From positions 10,425,485-10,489,484 of the forward strand of contig NC_043996.1 of the NCBI RefSeq assembly GCF_902150065.1: DNA of 64,000 nucleotides, given 5' to 3'. Made by a program: the position numbers and the translations under genes. Source of the DNA: Myripristis murdjan. Taxonomy: Eukaryota; Chordata; Actinopteri; Holocentriformes; Holocentridae. This document shows positions 1 to 12,691 of this stretch, piece by piece; within the stretch, counting starts at the first letter, position 1, and the number at the start of each line of letters is the position of its first letter. The notes under the pieces are model-generated. The model made no database searches. It had not been told where the DNA came from and saw only the letters and a program-made list of their open reading frames with translations.

Positions 1-24
1 ATATTTTGATCATGCATTTCCAGG

Positions 25-58
<34 letters not shown>

Positions 59-232
59 GGTCTATATAAGGCTACCAGTCTGTGGTTGCAGTAATGATTC
101 TCCATTAGAGGAGGCAAGATGGCTCTGCCAGGCTCATATACATATAGTGAATGTGTGCAAACACACAGGCACACACTTGAAAACACACTTTTCCTCGGAG
201 TTATAGTTTTGCAAGCTGTATGCCCACATGTA

Positions 233-293
<61 letters not shown>

Positions 294-374
294 GCTGTGG
301 TTTCTCGTCTGCTCTGGATATAGATATTTTAGGCCAAATTATGATGGAACACTGCTGTTCAATCATTCAGTGGT

Positions 375-425
<51 letters not shown>

Positions 426-765
426 ACTCACTCAATCACTCTCTCTCTCACACACAAACACACATTCCTTTCCTCTGTTTCTGCCTCCATAATTTTCATC
501 CTCATTTTTCCTTGTTTCAGTGTCCAAAAGTCCAAAAGTTTATACATTCATCAACGTACTTATTAATACCCTTTCCTACCAATTTACCTCTCCTTGCACT
601 GTCAGTCAGTGCACCCTAGTTAATGTCCCACTGATGATTTTTTATGTTACACAGTTTTGCAGTGTGTGGTTGGCTTGTATAATTAAGATACATTTTTTCT
701 GTCTCTCTTCCCCGCGCCGTACCTTCCATGTGCTCTGCGGTTACCTTTGTGTGGGTGTTGTGTAG
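1..765. repeat. Simple-repeat-rich intronic stretch
   Basis: This stretch has no recognisable exon. It holds a TG microsatellite at about 27-55, an AC microsatellite at about 234-289 and a CT microsatellite at about 379-424, with degenerate CT/CA sequence up to about 470. Open frames across it are low-complexity translations of these repeats. It is probably an intron of the gene whose exons begin at 766. Confidence 0.85.
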
Positions 766-3051
766 GAGACTATTCAACAGAAGTGCAGCAGTCAGTGCAA
801 GGATAAAACAGAACCAACAATCTCAGGTGAGCCTAAATATAAACATTTAACTTGACAATGTGCTGCCATCTAGTGGCCAATTGGATTTTAAGGCCTCTTT
901 CCTCATTTAGTGCGTGACGTCTGTTGGGGAGGAAAAATCTCCACTGTTTTATTTTCTCTTATGTTCTATTTAATCTTTAGCGCAATGAATAAATTTACCA
1001 GTGAAATGGGAATGCTGATCATTGGTTTCATCCTCCCTTCCATTAGCTGGTAAAAATGTCTGCCATTCTGCACTGGAACAAATCTATGCATAGCAAAATA
1101 GACTGAGATTGAGGTCTTGGGCAAAATGCACATATGTATTTTGGGATAAATGGCACAGAAAATAATATTAGACAATTTGGATGAGAAAGCAATCTGGGCA
1201 CATTATGAATACTTGAAAAGGAATACAGAAGTTGCTTTCTTTTTTTCTTTTTCTTTTTTTTTTTTTAATCTTGTAAGCATTAATTTGGCTTTTTGAAGTT
1301 CTTCTGGCAGCATGCCTCAAGCACACCTCTGATAGTGTAGTTTGAATACCTGAAGGTGTTTTAAAATCTCTTGTGTGTGTGTGTGTTCTACAGAGCTAAG
1401 AGAGCAGAGGCGCATTATCCAAATGGACTTGGAGCTCCCCACTCCTCAACTCATCAGCTTCCCCTCTTCCTCCTCCACCTCCTCATCCTCATCTTCCTCC
1501 CTTTCGCTCATGGAGGATTTAAACAAGAGATCCAGGTTTGTGTGTTTGGTTCTTATTTGCACCGGATGCTCTTTTAGTATCTAAAATGTCTTCTTCACTT
1601 TATTGTTCTGCATTTGTTCTTGATAATTACATTCATGTTTTTTGAATGTGATAGAAGAAAAGAAACTTTATTATAATAACAGTCATTTGTATTAGGGGTG
1701 TTAAACCATCCTTAGTTCACTGTATCATGTGAGGTGAACCATATCTTTTTTCTCTCTTTTTTCTATCACAGCAATTGCGTTTTTTCTTTTTCTTTTTTTA
1801 AGCACAACACTATAGTACAGTGAACAAATTTGTAATGTAAAGCATTCAGTGCAGCTTTTGCGTAATAATAATATTAGGTCTGCCATGTCTGGCCTAAAAA
1901 CTGACTGCATGCAAAAGTATTCAGTTGCTATGATTCACTACTAGCATAGAACACAGGCAAATAACTCCATTCAACTTGCTGATTTGAATTGTTGGTACGT
2001 GGAATGAGGAATAACCTGAATATTGAGTACTTTTTTGTGTTGTGTGTCAGTTCATGCGATTCACCTTTAAAGCATGGTGGTTATTCAGATTCTCTTCTTC
2101 AGTTTGTCAGCAGGACAAAAGACTTTGCGACCTCTAACTCCTACACCATTCCAGAGACCGCATCCCCCTCCTCCTCTGTCCCACACTAAACCCAGCCGAC
2201 CCGTCAGTGCTACCCTCACTAAACCCTCTGCATCTAGAAGACTGATCCGCACTTCTGCACTGGCGAGGACTCAAGGTCAACATGATAGCAAGCCAACTTT
2301 CACTGAACCAAGCATAACGCAAACACCCGGCTCCCACAGGATCACTAGTGAGGGGCCTGAGAGCGCTCCCTTCACTGCCTCACGTCCACGGCATGGCAGT
2401 GAGCAGCTAATAACTAAAAGCAACATTTACTGCGTTCCTTTTCCAGAGAAAAAGAGTTTGGACTTCTGCTGTTATAGGACCTTGAGTCCTAGCATTCAAA
2501 CAGAGTCTAAAAGAAATCTATCCAGCAGTGGCAGGAGTCTTAGCCTGAGCAGTGAGTTTGTTCTGCCTCCACAGACTGAAAGAAAAGGCAGCCCTCTCCT
2601 TCTTCAGAGGTCAAGACATACCACTGATAGCCCCTCACCCATCCCTCCTCTCAGCCCTCTCCGTGATGCAAAGAGTCACCAGCTCAGTTACAGCAGCAAT
2701 GAACATTCTGTTTCAGCAACTGTGACACCGCAGACACAAATACCTGAAGGTGTTATTTGCCAGTTTCCAGCAGATAACACCAACAGTGACCCTGTGATCA
2801 GTGGTTCACAGACGCAGGACACATGTACCCAGCCAGCATCCCCACAAATGGATGGACAGTCCTTCAGCTTCCCCACAGCATGGCTTGGGACCACCAGTCA
2901 GCCAATAAGGGGCAAAGCACAGACGGGACGAGAGTGCCTCAACATGTATTTTCAGCCATTTCCTCCTGCAATACCAAAATTGTACAGTAGAGGTCAGCCT
3001 GTGACCAGCCAGCTTGGGTTATTACAAGGGGACAGTTACTTGGGGCTGTAG
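766..3051 (+). CDS. 3' end of an unrecognised Ser/Pro-rich protein gene (partial)
   Basis: Three exons join in phase: 766-826 (after a tag acceptor, ending at gtgagc), 1394-1535 and 2103-3051. The partial protein begins ETIQQKCSSQCKDK, passes through LREQRRIIQMDLELPTP, a run of about 14 serines and threonines and MEDLNKRSS, and then enters a tail of about 315 residues rich in Ser, Pro, Thr and Gln. The tail includes a PHPPPP run and many S/T-P dipeptides typical of disordered, phosphorylated regions. It ends in ...LLQGDSYLGL and a stop at 3049-3051. I see no enzyme domain or membrane segment. A glutamine- and charge-rich stretch near the start could be the end of a coiled coil. The 5' part lies outside the window. 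I do not recognise the family. The final exon is well supported by its length and by the polyadenylation signal that follows; the two short exons rest on splice sites and phase. Confidence 0.7.
861..879 (-). promoter_or_regulatory. CTCF-like motif 1
   Basis: TGCTGCCATCTAGTGGCCA resembles the reverse complement of the CTCF consensus (...CCNCTRGTGGCCA). The same 11-base core CCATCTAGTGG recurs at two more places in the window in the same orientation. Confidence 0.4.
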
Positions 3052-3164
3052 CAAGAAATGATCAAACAGAGTGTTCAGGGTCTCTTTGTGTTCATTTTAT
3101 AAACATATCTTTTAGACATTTCTAATGAAGTTTTCTGATTCTTTTTTGTGGCATCACAGACTAC

Positions 3165-3170
3165 AATAAA
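3165..3170 (+). terminator. Polyadenylation signal AATAAA of the upstream gene
   Basis: A canonical AATAAA lies about 115 bases after the stop at 3051, in AT-rich sequence. It is the natural 3' end of the Ser/Pro-rich gene and leaves about 0.8 kb before the next gene's first exon. Confidence 0.7.
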
Positions 3171-3927
3171 ACCATATAAGACAAGGAATGTTTTTATGAT
3201 TTAATACTTTCACAGCCCAAGTGCCCGACCCTCTTAGCTCTCCTAAAGCTGAATTCTACTGTCAAGTTCACTGACTTGAATGCTTGCTCCTTTGCACTCA
3301 TTACTGGATATTTGATTGGGAAATGTCAAATGAATCAGGAGCAGGGCTGAAACTGTTCTCTGTATGTCTTGAGGAGAGTGACAGGCAAGTAAAGATGGGA
3401 TTCAGTTGTCTGAAGTCTTGGAGAAGTATTAAGAAGAGTTGCATGTCTAATTTCTCAGATAAAAAAAAAAAATCTAAATGGAAACTACAAACAAACTTAC
3501 AGACAGTCATAATAGTAATGTTTACTTTTGTTACTTAACAAAATTGTAAAAATCCTTAAATTTCACAAGGACATGTGAGGAAAACTGGATATGGTTGCAC
3601 TAGAGTCAGTACAACACACATAAAGGGACACAGGGACAGGGGAAATGATGATGCAAAATATGCGAATGGAAAGCCCCTTAGTAACTTATTTTGTCTCCCT
3701 AAGGACGACGAATCACATGGTTTACTGGAAATGGAACCCATCTGCCAGGAAAACGTGTTTCTCTGTGTGTGTAGCCTACAATGCTTTTTCTCTTTTAAGT
3801 CATATTGGGCAAGTCGGATCAAAACCATGTGTGGCCGACATCCCCTCCCCTGTCTGAAAGACTTTTACACTTGGATAATGAAAATGATCAAATGTCGCGT
3901 CGCGGAGTCCTATGTATTCTCCAGTAT
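3171..3927. other. Intergenic region and promoter side of the E2/U-box gene
   Basis: I see no supported exon here. Open frames at 3284-3538 and 3575-4027 do not continue in phase into the downstream exon and lack family resemblance. The stretch separates a polyadenylation signal from a coding exon, so it probably contains the distal promoter of the downstream gene. Confidence 0.5.
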
Positions 3928-3940
3928 GGTTTCGTTTTCC
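3928..3940 (-). promoter_or_regulatory. Candidate interferon-stimulated response element 1 (ISRE)
   Basis: Read on the minus strand this is GGAAAACGAAACC, which fits the GAAANNGAAA core bound by IRF and ISGF3 complexes, with two GAAA half sites two bases apart. It lies 33 bases upstream of the proposed start codon at 3973. Position and fit are seen; function is inferred. Confidence 0.55.
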
Positions 3941-3972
3941 ACAAGCATGTATACATCCCTCGGTGACGATAA

Positions 3973-6413
3973 ATGGAAACCGAAACTAAGGACACAACTG
4001 TTGAGCCGTATGCACGCGTCGAGGTAAGTTTGTGGGCTGCACATTTTTAAAAAAAAAAAAAAACATTATGGAATTGAATACTTTAGGTCATATCTCAGTT
4101 GTAGCCTACTATTTTGTCCATATGCTTTGCTCTGGTGTATTCAAAACAATTACAATGCGTTATTTTATGTTTTTCTTTAGATGGATGCAATCTTCAATCT
4201 GCTGGAGCAGCATAGACTGCAGTCTTACTACAACAAGTTTCTTCAGTTGGGTGTGAAAGACGAGGAAGATTTCCTTGATGGTGTAACAGATGAAGATTTA
4301 AATAAAATGGGTAAGATGATAAAATATGGATGCATATGGGAACCAGTTTCCTCCTGGCAACATTTGCAAGTTAAAGTTCTCAATCTGATCTAGAATGTTA
4401 TTGTCATCTGTCGAACTGTCGACTCTTGTTTTTGGAACAGTTCATCATTATCTTTTCAGGGACATCAAACAAGTTCTGTACACATGATAACACGAGTTGC
4501 CTGGACATTACAGGCCTTGTGAGTAGCAGAAAGTAACTAGAAAATTCCCGCGCGGAAATTTTTAGAGTGCCTCGGGGGCTGTTGCCAGGGGGCTGTTACC
4601 CGGGGTGCGCGTCTAACCTCTGTCTGAATCACTAAAAAGTAAGAATAGTGATGTATGAAAAAGTGAATTACATTCAGCTATGTAGTGTATGTGCGTGGAA
4701 GAGTGTGTATCTGCGTGTGTGTGTGTGTGTCTGTGTCACTAAAAAGTATGAACAGTGATCAATGAACAAAGTGAACTGCATTCAGTTATATATATTGTGT
4801 GTGTATGTGTGTGTAAGAGTGTGTAGAGCGTGCATTATGTCAATAAATGTCCTCACAAGTATTATAGACAGGAAGGTGTGTGTCTATGTAAGAGTGTGCA
4901 GAGTGTGCATTATGTCAATAAATGTCCTCAAAAGGATATAAAGACAGGAATATGTGTGTGTGGGCATGTTAGTGCGCACATGTGATGCTACCTCCCATTA
5001 AAAACTGAAAAACCTCTAAATTGAGGATGATTCTTCAACAAGGACTGATCAAAAACTATCAAAGTTCACCAATACATTCATACATTATTGAAAAGCCAAG
5101 ACTTTTGGCTAAGGTGCTACAAGGCAGATGCTATGCTTTTCCTGACGGTTGCTATGCTGTTGCTAGGTGGTTCCTATGGTGATCTTGATGGTTGCTAGGG
5201 TGTTGCTAGGTGGTTGCTATGGTGTTCTGGGTGGTTGCTAGGGTGTTGTTAGGCGGTTGCTATGGTGTTACTGATGGTTGCCATGATGTTGCTAGGTGGT
5301 TGCTATGGTGTTCTTGATGGTTGCTAGGGCGTTGCTAGGCGGTTGCTATGGTGTTCTGGATGCTTGCTAGGGCCTTGATAGGTTGTTTCTGTGGTGTTCC
5401 TGATGGTTGCTAGGGTGTTGCTAGGCAGTTGCTATGGTGTTCTGGGTGGTTGCTAGTGCGTTTCTAGGCGGTTGCTGTGGTGGTCTGGGTGGTTGCTAGG
5501 GTGTTTCTGTGGTGTTCCTGATGGTTGCTAGGGTGTTGCTAGGCAGTTGCTATGGTGTTTTGGGCAGTTGCTAGGGCATTGCTAGGTGGTTGCTATGGTA
5601 GTTAGGGTGGTTGCTATGGGGTAGCTAAGGTGTTTGGGGTCATTTCTGTGGACTTTCATTAGTGTTTGGGGTCAGTGCTGGGGTGCATTGGCTGCAGTGC
5701 TAGTGGCCCTTGAGACAGAACAGGAGAGATACAGAGCCGTGTGTGTATCTCTGTGTCAGTGAGAGGGGACTTTCTCCCTAGCAGGCTCTCCGAACATTCC
5801 GCCATTAGTGTGTATTGCGTCCAGATTTCGGCTTCAAATTGGAATTGCGGAAAAAACGGAAAGTCGGAGCACCTTGAAAATTCACACGCTGCTTCTTCTC
5901 CACAAGATGCACGTTTTTCGTATTCGGTGCGTGGACACAGGTCAAAAGCTCTGCGCCCTGGAGCCTTGGGAAGTTTTGGCCATTCATTGTGGATGGGATA
6001 TTTGGTGCAGTTTTTTTGGGATTTTTGTCGCCATGGTAACTCCACTAATGTACAGAAGACATAGCACACCTGTCCCGACTGAGACACACATTTATAATAA
6101 TAATGTCATAGGTTTTTCTGAAACTGTGGTAGGAGTAGCAAACCAAAATTTTACGGAAGAGGAAGTCAGAATAATAAGAGTAAGAAACACGCAGGATAAC
6201 AATAGTGACTCGGTGCTACCCCGAGGCACTAATAAGAAATGTGCAGGATAACAATAGTGACTCGGTGCTACCCCGAGGCACTAATAAGAAACACGCAAGA
6301 TAACAATAGTGACTCGGTGTTACCCCGAGGCACGACAAAATAAGAAAAGTTAGTCTCTCTTTAACACAAAGAACAAGTGTGTGTCAATGTTTGTGTGTGT
6401 ACAAGAAGTGTGT

Positions 6414-6445
<32 letters not shown>

Positions 6446-9400
6446 AGGAGTGAGCGTTTTTTGTTTTTTGTTTTTTTTTTTAATACTTCCATTTTATGAA
6501 CTTTACACAACATTGAAGAGAGAAGGGTTTCTCTACCCTGGTTCAGTTTTGACTGAACCAGGGTAAATATTGATAAATATATTCTTGCATTTTACTTAAC
6601 AGGTTTAACTCATGTGGAAAAGAATCGTTTTTCAACAATGAAAAACTTCATTAGAAGACTAAGAGCTCCAGAGCGTCAAGTTCTGGCTAAAATGCCTGTG
6701 CAAAAAACAATGGAGTCATTCTGCCTCAAGTACACGTACCCCAAATGTCCTGAGCCAAAACAAATCAAAGGTAAGAGAACCATATCTTTAATAGCCTCAT
6801 TTTAGTCAGACAATGTGTTATCACCTCGTACATCCACTGATTCGATTCCTGTGCGTAACATTTTATGTTAGCCTAGCATAAAGACTTGAAGTCTATGGGA
6901 GTCATTAGCCTAGCTCTGCCAAAGTGATGAAATAAACCTTACAGGAACTCCAAAGCTGTATTATTTACACAATGTCTGTGTTTTCACCCACCAGCTCAAT
7001 TATATTTTCTCTGTACTCAAATGTTTATAGTTATTTAAGAGTGATTATCTGTCAGGTTTGTCTTTTATCATATGCCTATAAAACTGCATACTCGGACTGA
7101 TTCTCATTTTCTGCTGCAAACTCTTAGAGGCACTTTAATCTCACTACAGTTTTACTGAGATTTAAACTTAAACTTTTAAACTTTAAACTTGCAGATATGG
7201 ATCCTACACAAAACACAATCGAAGATCTGATGTTGAGGATCTGTCACCTTGAAAACGTTGGAAATGCCAAAGGTGTCTGTCTCTACACAGTTGATGGAAT
7301 GCCCTTGACAGATGACCCTTTCTTCAACACATGTAAGAACTGAACCAAACACCTTTAGGGATTCAGAATCTGCACAATCTGCAGTAGGCCTACAAAATCT
7401 TCACAATGCCATGGTGGATTTCTGGCAGTCACACAGAGATCTTATGAATTTTCAGTTTGATTAAAAGTGATGTATCAGCTCTGTTATTCAGTAGTTGGTC
7501 ACTTGTCTCTGAAATACTTCCTGTAGTAGCACAACAGGAAATAAGTCGGCCATGTTACTTTGTTTGCCCCTACAGGGTCTTTAAAAGACAGACATATTGA
7601 AAATGGAGCTGAGCTCTATGCCATATTTACACCAAAGGAAAACCTGACTAAAGTTCCTCAAAGGCCAAAACAAGAGGTTCCTAAAGTCTCTAGAGAAGAT
7701 GTCATTCGATGTCACATAATGCTCAGGGTGAGTTTTTCTTAACCTAGCAGAAACATCAGCATAGCATCTTGACATTGTTACCTCAATTAGCTCATCAGGA
7801 ATGTTTTAGTTTAAGATGGAAAATTAAATCTTGAATCTTGGAATAGACACTTTAAATATTTTTAAAATTAAGCTTCAGTAGCATGATTAAACTCCCCCAT
7901 TTTTTAAAATCTTTAGTTAGTGTGTATGTGTGTGTATACATGTATATAGTGTACTGACAGTTTCGTAGGCTTGAAATTAAATCTCAACTTATATTTTAAT
8001 AATTTTTTTTATATTGTCTATAGGGAGACTTTGAACTGAGCATGGACTTGGCAAGTGACACAATAACTCATTTGAGAAACATGCTTGCAGAAGAAAGTGG
8101 AATCCCAGCACATGTTCTTCATTACAAGTAATTTTTTGACCATCTTAAATGCAGAATGAGAAGGATTTTTGTAAAAACAACAACAACAACAACAATATAT
8201 AGATTCATACAAAAATAATCCCTCTTAATCATCACTTATGACACACTAGAAGTGTGTTGGTGGTCCTTCCTTTCTTTTGCCATCCTAAGAAATGAAAACT
8301 CGCTGCCAGTGGTTAGCTTAGCTGGGGATGTTGTGCTTACAAACTGCAATCGACAAATCCTTCTCATTCTAGCTTTATGCATACCATGTCAATGTCAATT
8401 GTTACATTTACATGTACACACGTTCATCAGAAGTAACACACATTAGACTATTGAGCATTCTTCACTAACCATGTAGAGCATATAGTTTTTACTCTCCCGA
8501 TCTATGTACAATGTGTATTTATTGTGTTTATTCAGTTTCCTTATGTGCTCTCTTTCCTTGCACATGCACACATACAAACCATTCAGAAATCCCAGTAAGG
8601 GTATGCATGATACAATAATCAGGTTTCTCCAGCAGAAATCTAGATGTCTTAGCTGGATTTCTCTTAGTTCCTTACCTCGATGGAAACTGGCTTTCTCGTT
8701 TACATGGCATATTAGGAATCAGATAACAGACCATATATAACCAATTACCTGATTACTAAAGTGCATGTAAGCACAGGAAATGTTAATGTGGTGACATTTG
8801 GTTTTTCCTACAGAGCCACTTCTGTTTTCTCATATGCTTTGTTTTATGAATTATCTGCTTCTATGCAGGGGTGAGCGTGGCAGTGACAGCATATTGCAAA
8901 ACTGTGGAATCTCTAAGGGCTCTACGGTACACTTCTCTTTGTCCACCTATCCTGATGAGATTCCAGACACCCTGGCATTCTTCACTGATGACATTTTGCC
9001 TTCAGTGCAACAAACCCCAAAAGGACTCAGTGTCTTCCTGTCCTCACTTTATGCAATTGTAAGTAATATTTCATTTTATATTGTTAGAGCACTATGCGCT
9101 AACTCTCTCTTTTTTAACCCTTTACTTCAACACTTACTTCCATGTTTCCTGTTTGGCCAAATGCATCTCAACAAGTTGCATCTCAGCAAGTTGGGGCTGA
9201 AGTGGCAGCGCCATTTTCTGTGTTTTACTTGTGTAGACCTGTATGGTATACTTTTACCGTATATTGTTCACTTTGCTCTGATGATGGCCTGGAGCTGGAA
9301 GCTCAAATTGCAGTGTATTGTGGAGCAGTGTGCATGGAGGAACAATTAAAAATAAGGAGAGTTAAGTTTTAGAGTTACAGAGAGCAGCATGATTTGGCAC

Positions 9401-10255
9401 ATGCATAGGTGTCATATGATAATTTGATAATTTGGTCATTGATAATTCCCTCCCTCATGCTGCTTTCAAAAATCTCCATATTTCTGGACTCCTAGGGTTG
9501 GCAAGTAGGTTTTAGGCTAGCTGAACTGTTAGTAATGTGTGTACAGGTTAAATTAATTTTTTGTGTCAAATTATTGCTTTCTATTATAAGTAGCCATGTA
9601 ATAAGTGGAATAAAGTATAGTCAGCCATTCATTATCGCAAAATAAACCCCTCAGGGTGAATGCCTTGATCCCCCTTTCAAGGCTATACATTGTTCCTTAC
9701 ATATAGCATTTGAATGTAGTTCCTGAGATTTAAAAAAAAAATAAAAAAAAAATCTCCCACTAATATGCAGCATATGAAGATATGGACAGCAGTAAACACA
9801 CATTTTTTAAACATTTAGTCAGGCTACAGCAGCTAAGAACATAATACTCTTCTCCCTCTTCGTTTCTGGAGAAGTCCAGATATTGACTTTTCTCATATTT
9901 TATATACAACTAGATGAGCATACTTAGTGGAGTGCAGATCTCCGCCAGGTGTATCTCCCCTTTTCCAGACTATAGGCTACCCTACTGTTTGTACCGAGCT
10001 GAACTCGGGAGAGACTCGGCAGCCGATTGTATTCTCAAATTTCCAAATTACAAATTGAATTACTGTATGATTCAAATATAACATAGAACAGAATAGAAAA
10101 TATACATTAAAAGAGCCAAACCCCTCTGGAGTTTAGCTTTTTTTGTGTTTTAGTTTATCACATTGTACAAGTGTTCTCAAACCTGTGGCTCATGAACCAT
10201 TTCTGGTTTTCTGACAGAAGTCTACTTGAAAAAGTAAAATTCAAAATTATAACTA

Positions 10256-10344
<89 letters not shown>

Positions 10345-12656
10345 AGGCACGCACATGCACGCACACACACCGCTCAACGACGACTGTTTCACACTGATTT
10401 TATAGCCGTGCAGCATCAGTCTAGTTAAGCTTGTATGACCTCCCGCTTGTTGACCAAGTACACCAGCCCCTGACACTTTTTATGGTGTTGTGAGAGCCAT
10501 TTTTGGGCACATTAGATAATGAGTGTATTGTTTATGTTGTTAGCTAGATAGATAGACAATAAAGAGAGAGAGCAGAAGTCGCGACAGCAATGGTTTGTCC
10601 AAGGTTTTGAATCACTGCAACCACAAGAGGTTCCTCATCATACAGGCATAACTGTGCACAAACATTTAGACCTGATAGTTTGCAAGATTAGATGTTGACA
10701 GACACACAGACAAACACACGACCAAATACATGAGCCCCTCCAGGCTGCTGCCTTGCGGATATAATTAACCACAATTTTTGGAGTTTTGGAACTATATTTT
10801 TTAAAAAGATGTCATGTTACAATTTTCCTGTTCTTTAATTAGTGCCCTTAATATAAATAAAGAAATAATATATTTTTTTTTTCCCTTAGAAAACATCTAA
10901 TTCACAGGATGAACTCAAGAAAGTGATTGCATACATACGAAAACTAACTGGATGTAACCCCCTGGCGCAAAGTTTGTATCAGTTACTCTGTAGGAATGAA
11001 ACTGCAACTAAGACTCAAAAGGTAAACAATCATACTAATCTGACTTGTCAAGTAACTCACAAAGGAATGTAACACTGAACTGTTATCCATACAAGCTGAA
11101 TCAATAAAAAAGTTCAAAATAAGGTAAACAATATTAGGTAGTATAATTAAGCCTTTGTGACATATCACTGCATACTTGCAGTGAGCGCTGTCAGATATTA
11201 TATTATATAGTATTGGTATATTTTGTACTAATTTGTATTATTAAAACTGAATTATTTATAAGTGGTCCTCCAGTTTCACCAATGGCTATCAGACAATAAT
11301 GTTTTTTGTTCTTTTCCTGTAGATATCCATTGTTGAAGGCCTGTACATACTCTTCAGAGAGATTTTGCCACAACTTGGATCAGGACGAGGGGAAAAAATA
11401 ATCGAGGATCTTGATGTCTTTGAGAACTCAACATATTGCTGGGCATATCTCCTGTCAAAGGCAGAGGTATATTGATGATATAGACTTAAACAGAAACAGG
11501 CTTTGAAGGCTAACAATATATTTAGACTCAAGTTGTTGATTGTTAATATTATGTGCAGTTCAGTATCATACCATTTTATTTCCCCCCAAATTGTATTCTT
11601 ATGAGGGTGGAAAAGCACCTGAAGCGGCATTTAGACACTAAAACTCTCCACTCAAAACCAGACTAATGAGATTATTTTTTGCTGGATTATTAGCTACTTA
11701 ACAAATTTAGGATTAAATGGAAACTTCATAACTCCTAACTGATATTTTAATGATTTCCTCTGCAATTTTATTAATTTCACACACTAATTCATCACTGTCA
11801 AATTTGCTGCAAATGCTTTGTAGGCCAGATTTTAAAGTGTCACTGCCTCAAGACCCCATACATCTCTGCTTTGTCTTATTTTGCTGCAGACATCAGAACA
11901 TGAGCAATATGCACCAATAGCTCTGACATCTGAAGACGGCAGCCGTTTCTGTGATCCTGTCAAAGTGCCTGGAATACCAGGTTCCTTTGAAAGAGCACAC
12001 GTTCTTCAGAAAATCAAAGGTGAAACTAAACCTGAAACTAAGCCTGTTTCTAAGATATGTTGAAAAAATAAATTCCACTCTTCATCATTCAGTTCATTGT
12101 TCAGTGCAGAGTAAGTAATGAAGTAAAGTCACCAGCATTTTATGTCAGTAATGCCAAAATAAATGTGTTTTGCTACTCTGTAGCAAAAGACTGACAAAAC
12201 AGTCCAACACAGTGACTCAGCCTATAGCCAAAAGCTTTTAAAGCTTTTACATGGTTTGTAAATAACAACAGAGTCCATTCCTCTTTCCTCCCTGATGTAT
12301 TTAACATAATATCTAATGGCCAAAGTGCGATACCCCAAAAAAAAAAAAAAAAAATGCTGACAATGGAAATTAGAAGTTTACTTGCCAAAGGAGGATCCAT
12401 TGATCTTCTCTGTGCGAGCATTCTTTGGAAGATCTTACCACATCAATATTGTATCAGTACATTAGTACTCTGAGCCCGTCAAACAAAAACTAGCAAATAA
12501 TTTCTGAAAGCTAACTGAAAAGAAACTGAAATGTATATCCCTTTTGTAACTTAAATGCTTACTAGTGACAAGATGTTAATGCTGGGTGTAAAGAAAATCC
12601 ATTGTATGGTTGAACCCATCAAATCCTCTTGCACTTCATAATATTATATATATATA

Positions 12657-12691
<35 letters not shown>

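Larger units (their letters stand above)
4311..6602. repeat. Intron 2: tandem repeats and minisatellite
   Basis: This 2.3-kb intron holds imperfect tandem copies at about 4632-4945 (recurring phrases such as cattatgtcaataaatgtcc and cactaaaaagta), a GTTGCTAGG-type minisatellite at about 5143-5630, three copies of a unit of about 50 bases at about 6185-6335, and a TG run at about 6409-6441. Between 5640 and 6180 lies unique-looking sequence with open frames but no splice support. Confidence 0.75.
4181..6770 (+). other. SAM-domain exons of the fusion gene
   Basis: Exons 2 and 3 encode MDAIFNLLEQHRLQSYYNKF, then LGVKDEEDFLDGVTDEDLNKM joined across the intron to GLTHVEKNRFSTMKNFIRRL. The helix pattern, the LLxxxxLxxYxxxF start and the late LxKMGLxxxxxRxxxxxxI turn are those of sterile alpha motif domains, which form homo- or hetero-oligomers. 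Exon 3 runs on into the first ubiquitin-like domain (TMESFCLKYTYPKC). Confidence 0.8.

Noticed and set aside
10-492. Open frames of VCVCVC and THTHTH or SLSLSL on both strands
   Set aside because: They are translations of TG, AC and CT microsatellites.
3575-4027. 150-codon open frame ending at the first donor of the fusion gene
   Set aside because: Its phase does not join exon 2 in the SAM frame, and its sequence resembles no family. Only the last 51 bases, in another frame, are used.
5659-6251. Overlapping open frames of 107-147 codons on both strands in intron 2
   Set aside because: There are no splice sites or domain content, and the region is flanked by repeat arrays; likely chance frames in a repeat-derived block.
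8798-9349. 183-codon frame overlapping exon 7
   Set aside because: It only reads the true exon 8869-9058 plus flanking intron; the real boundaries are a strong acceptor and a gtaagt donor.
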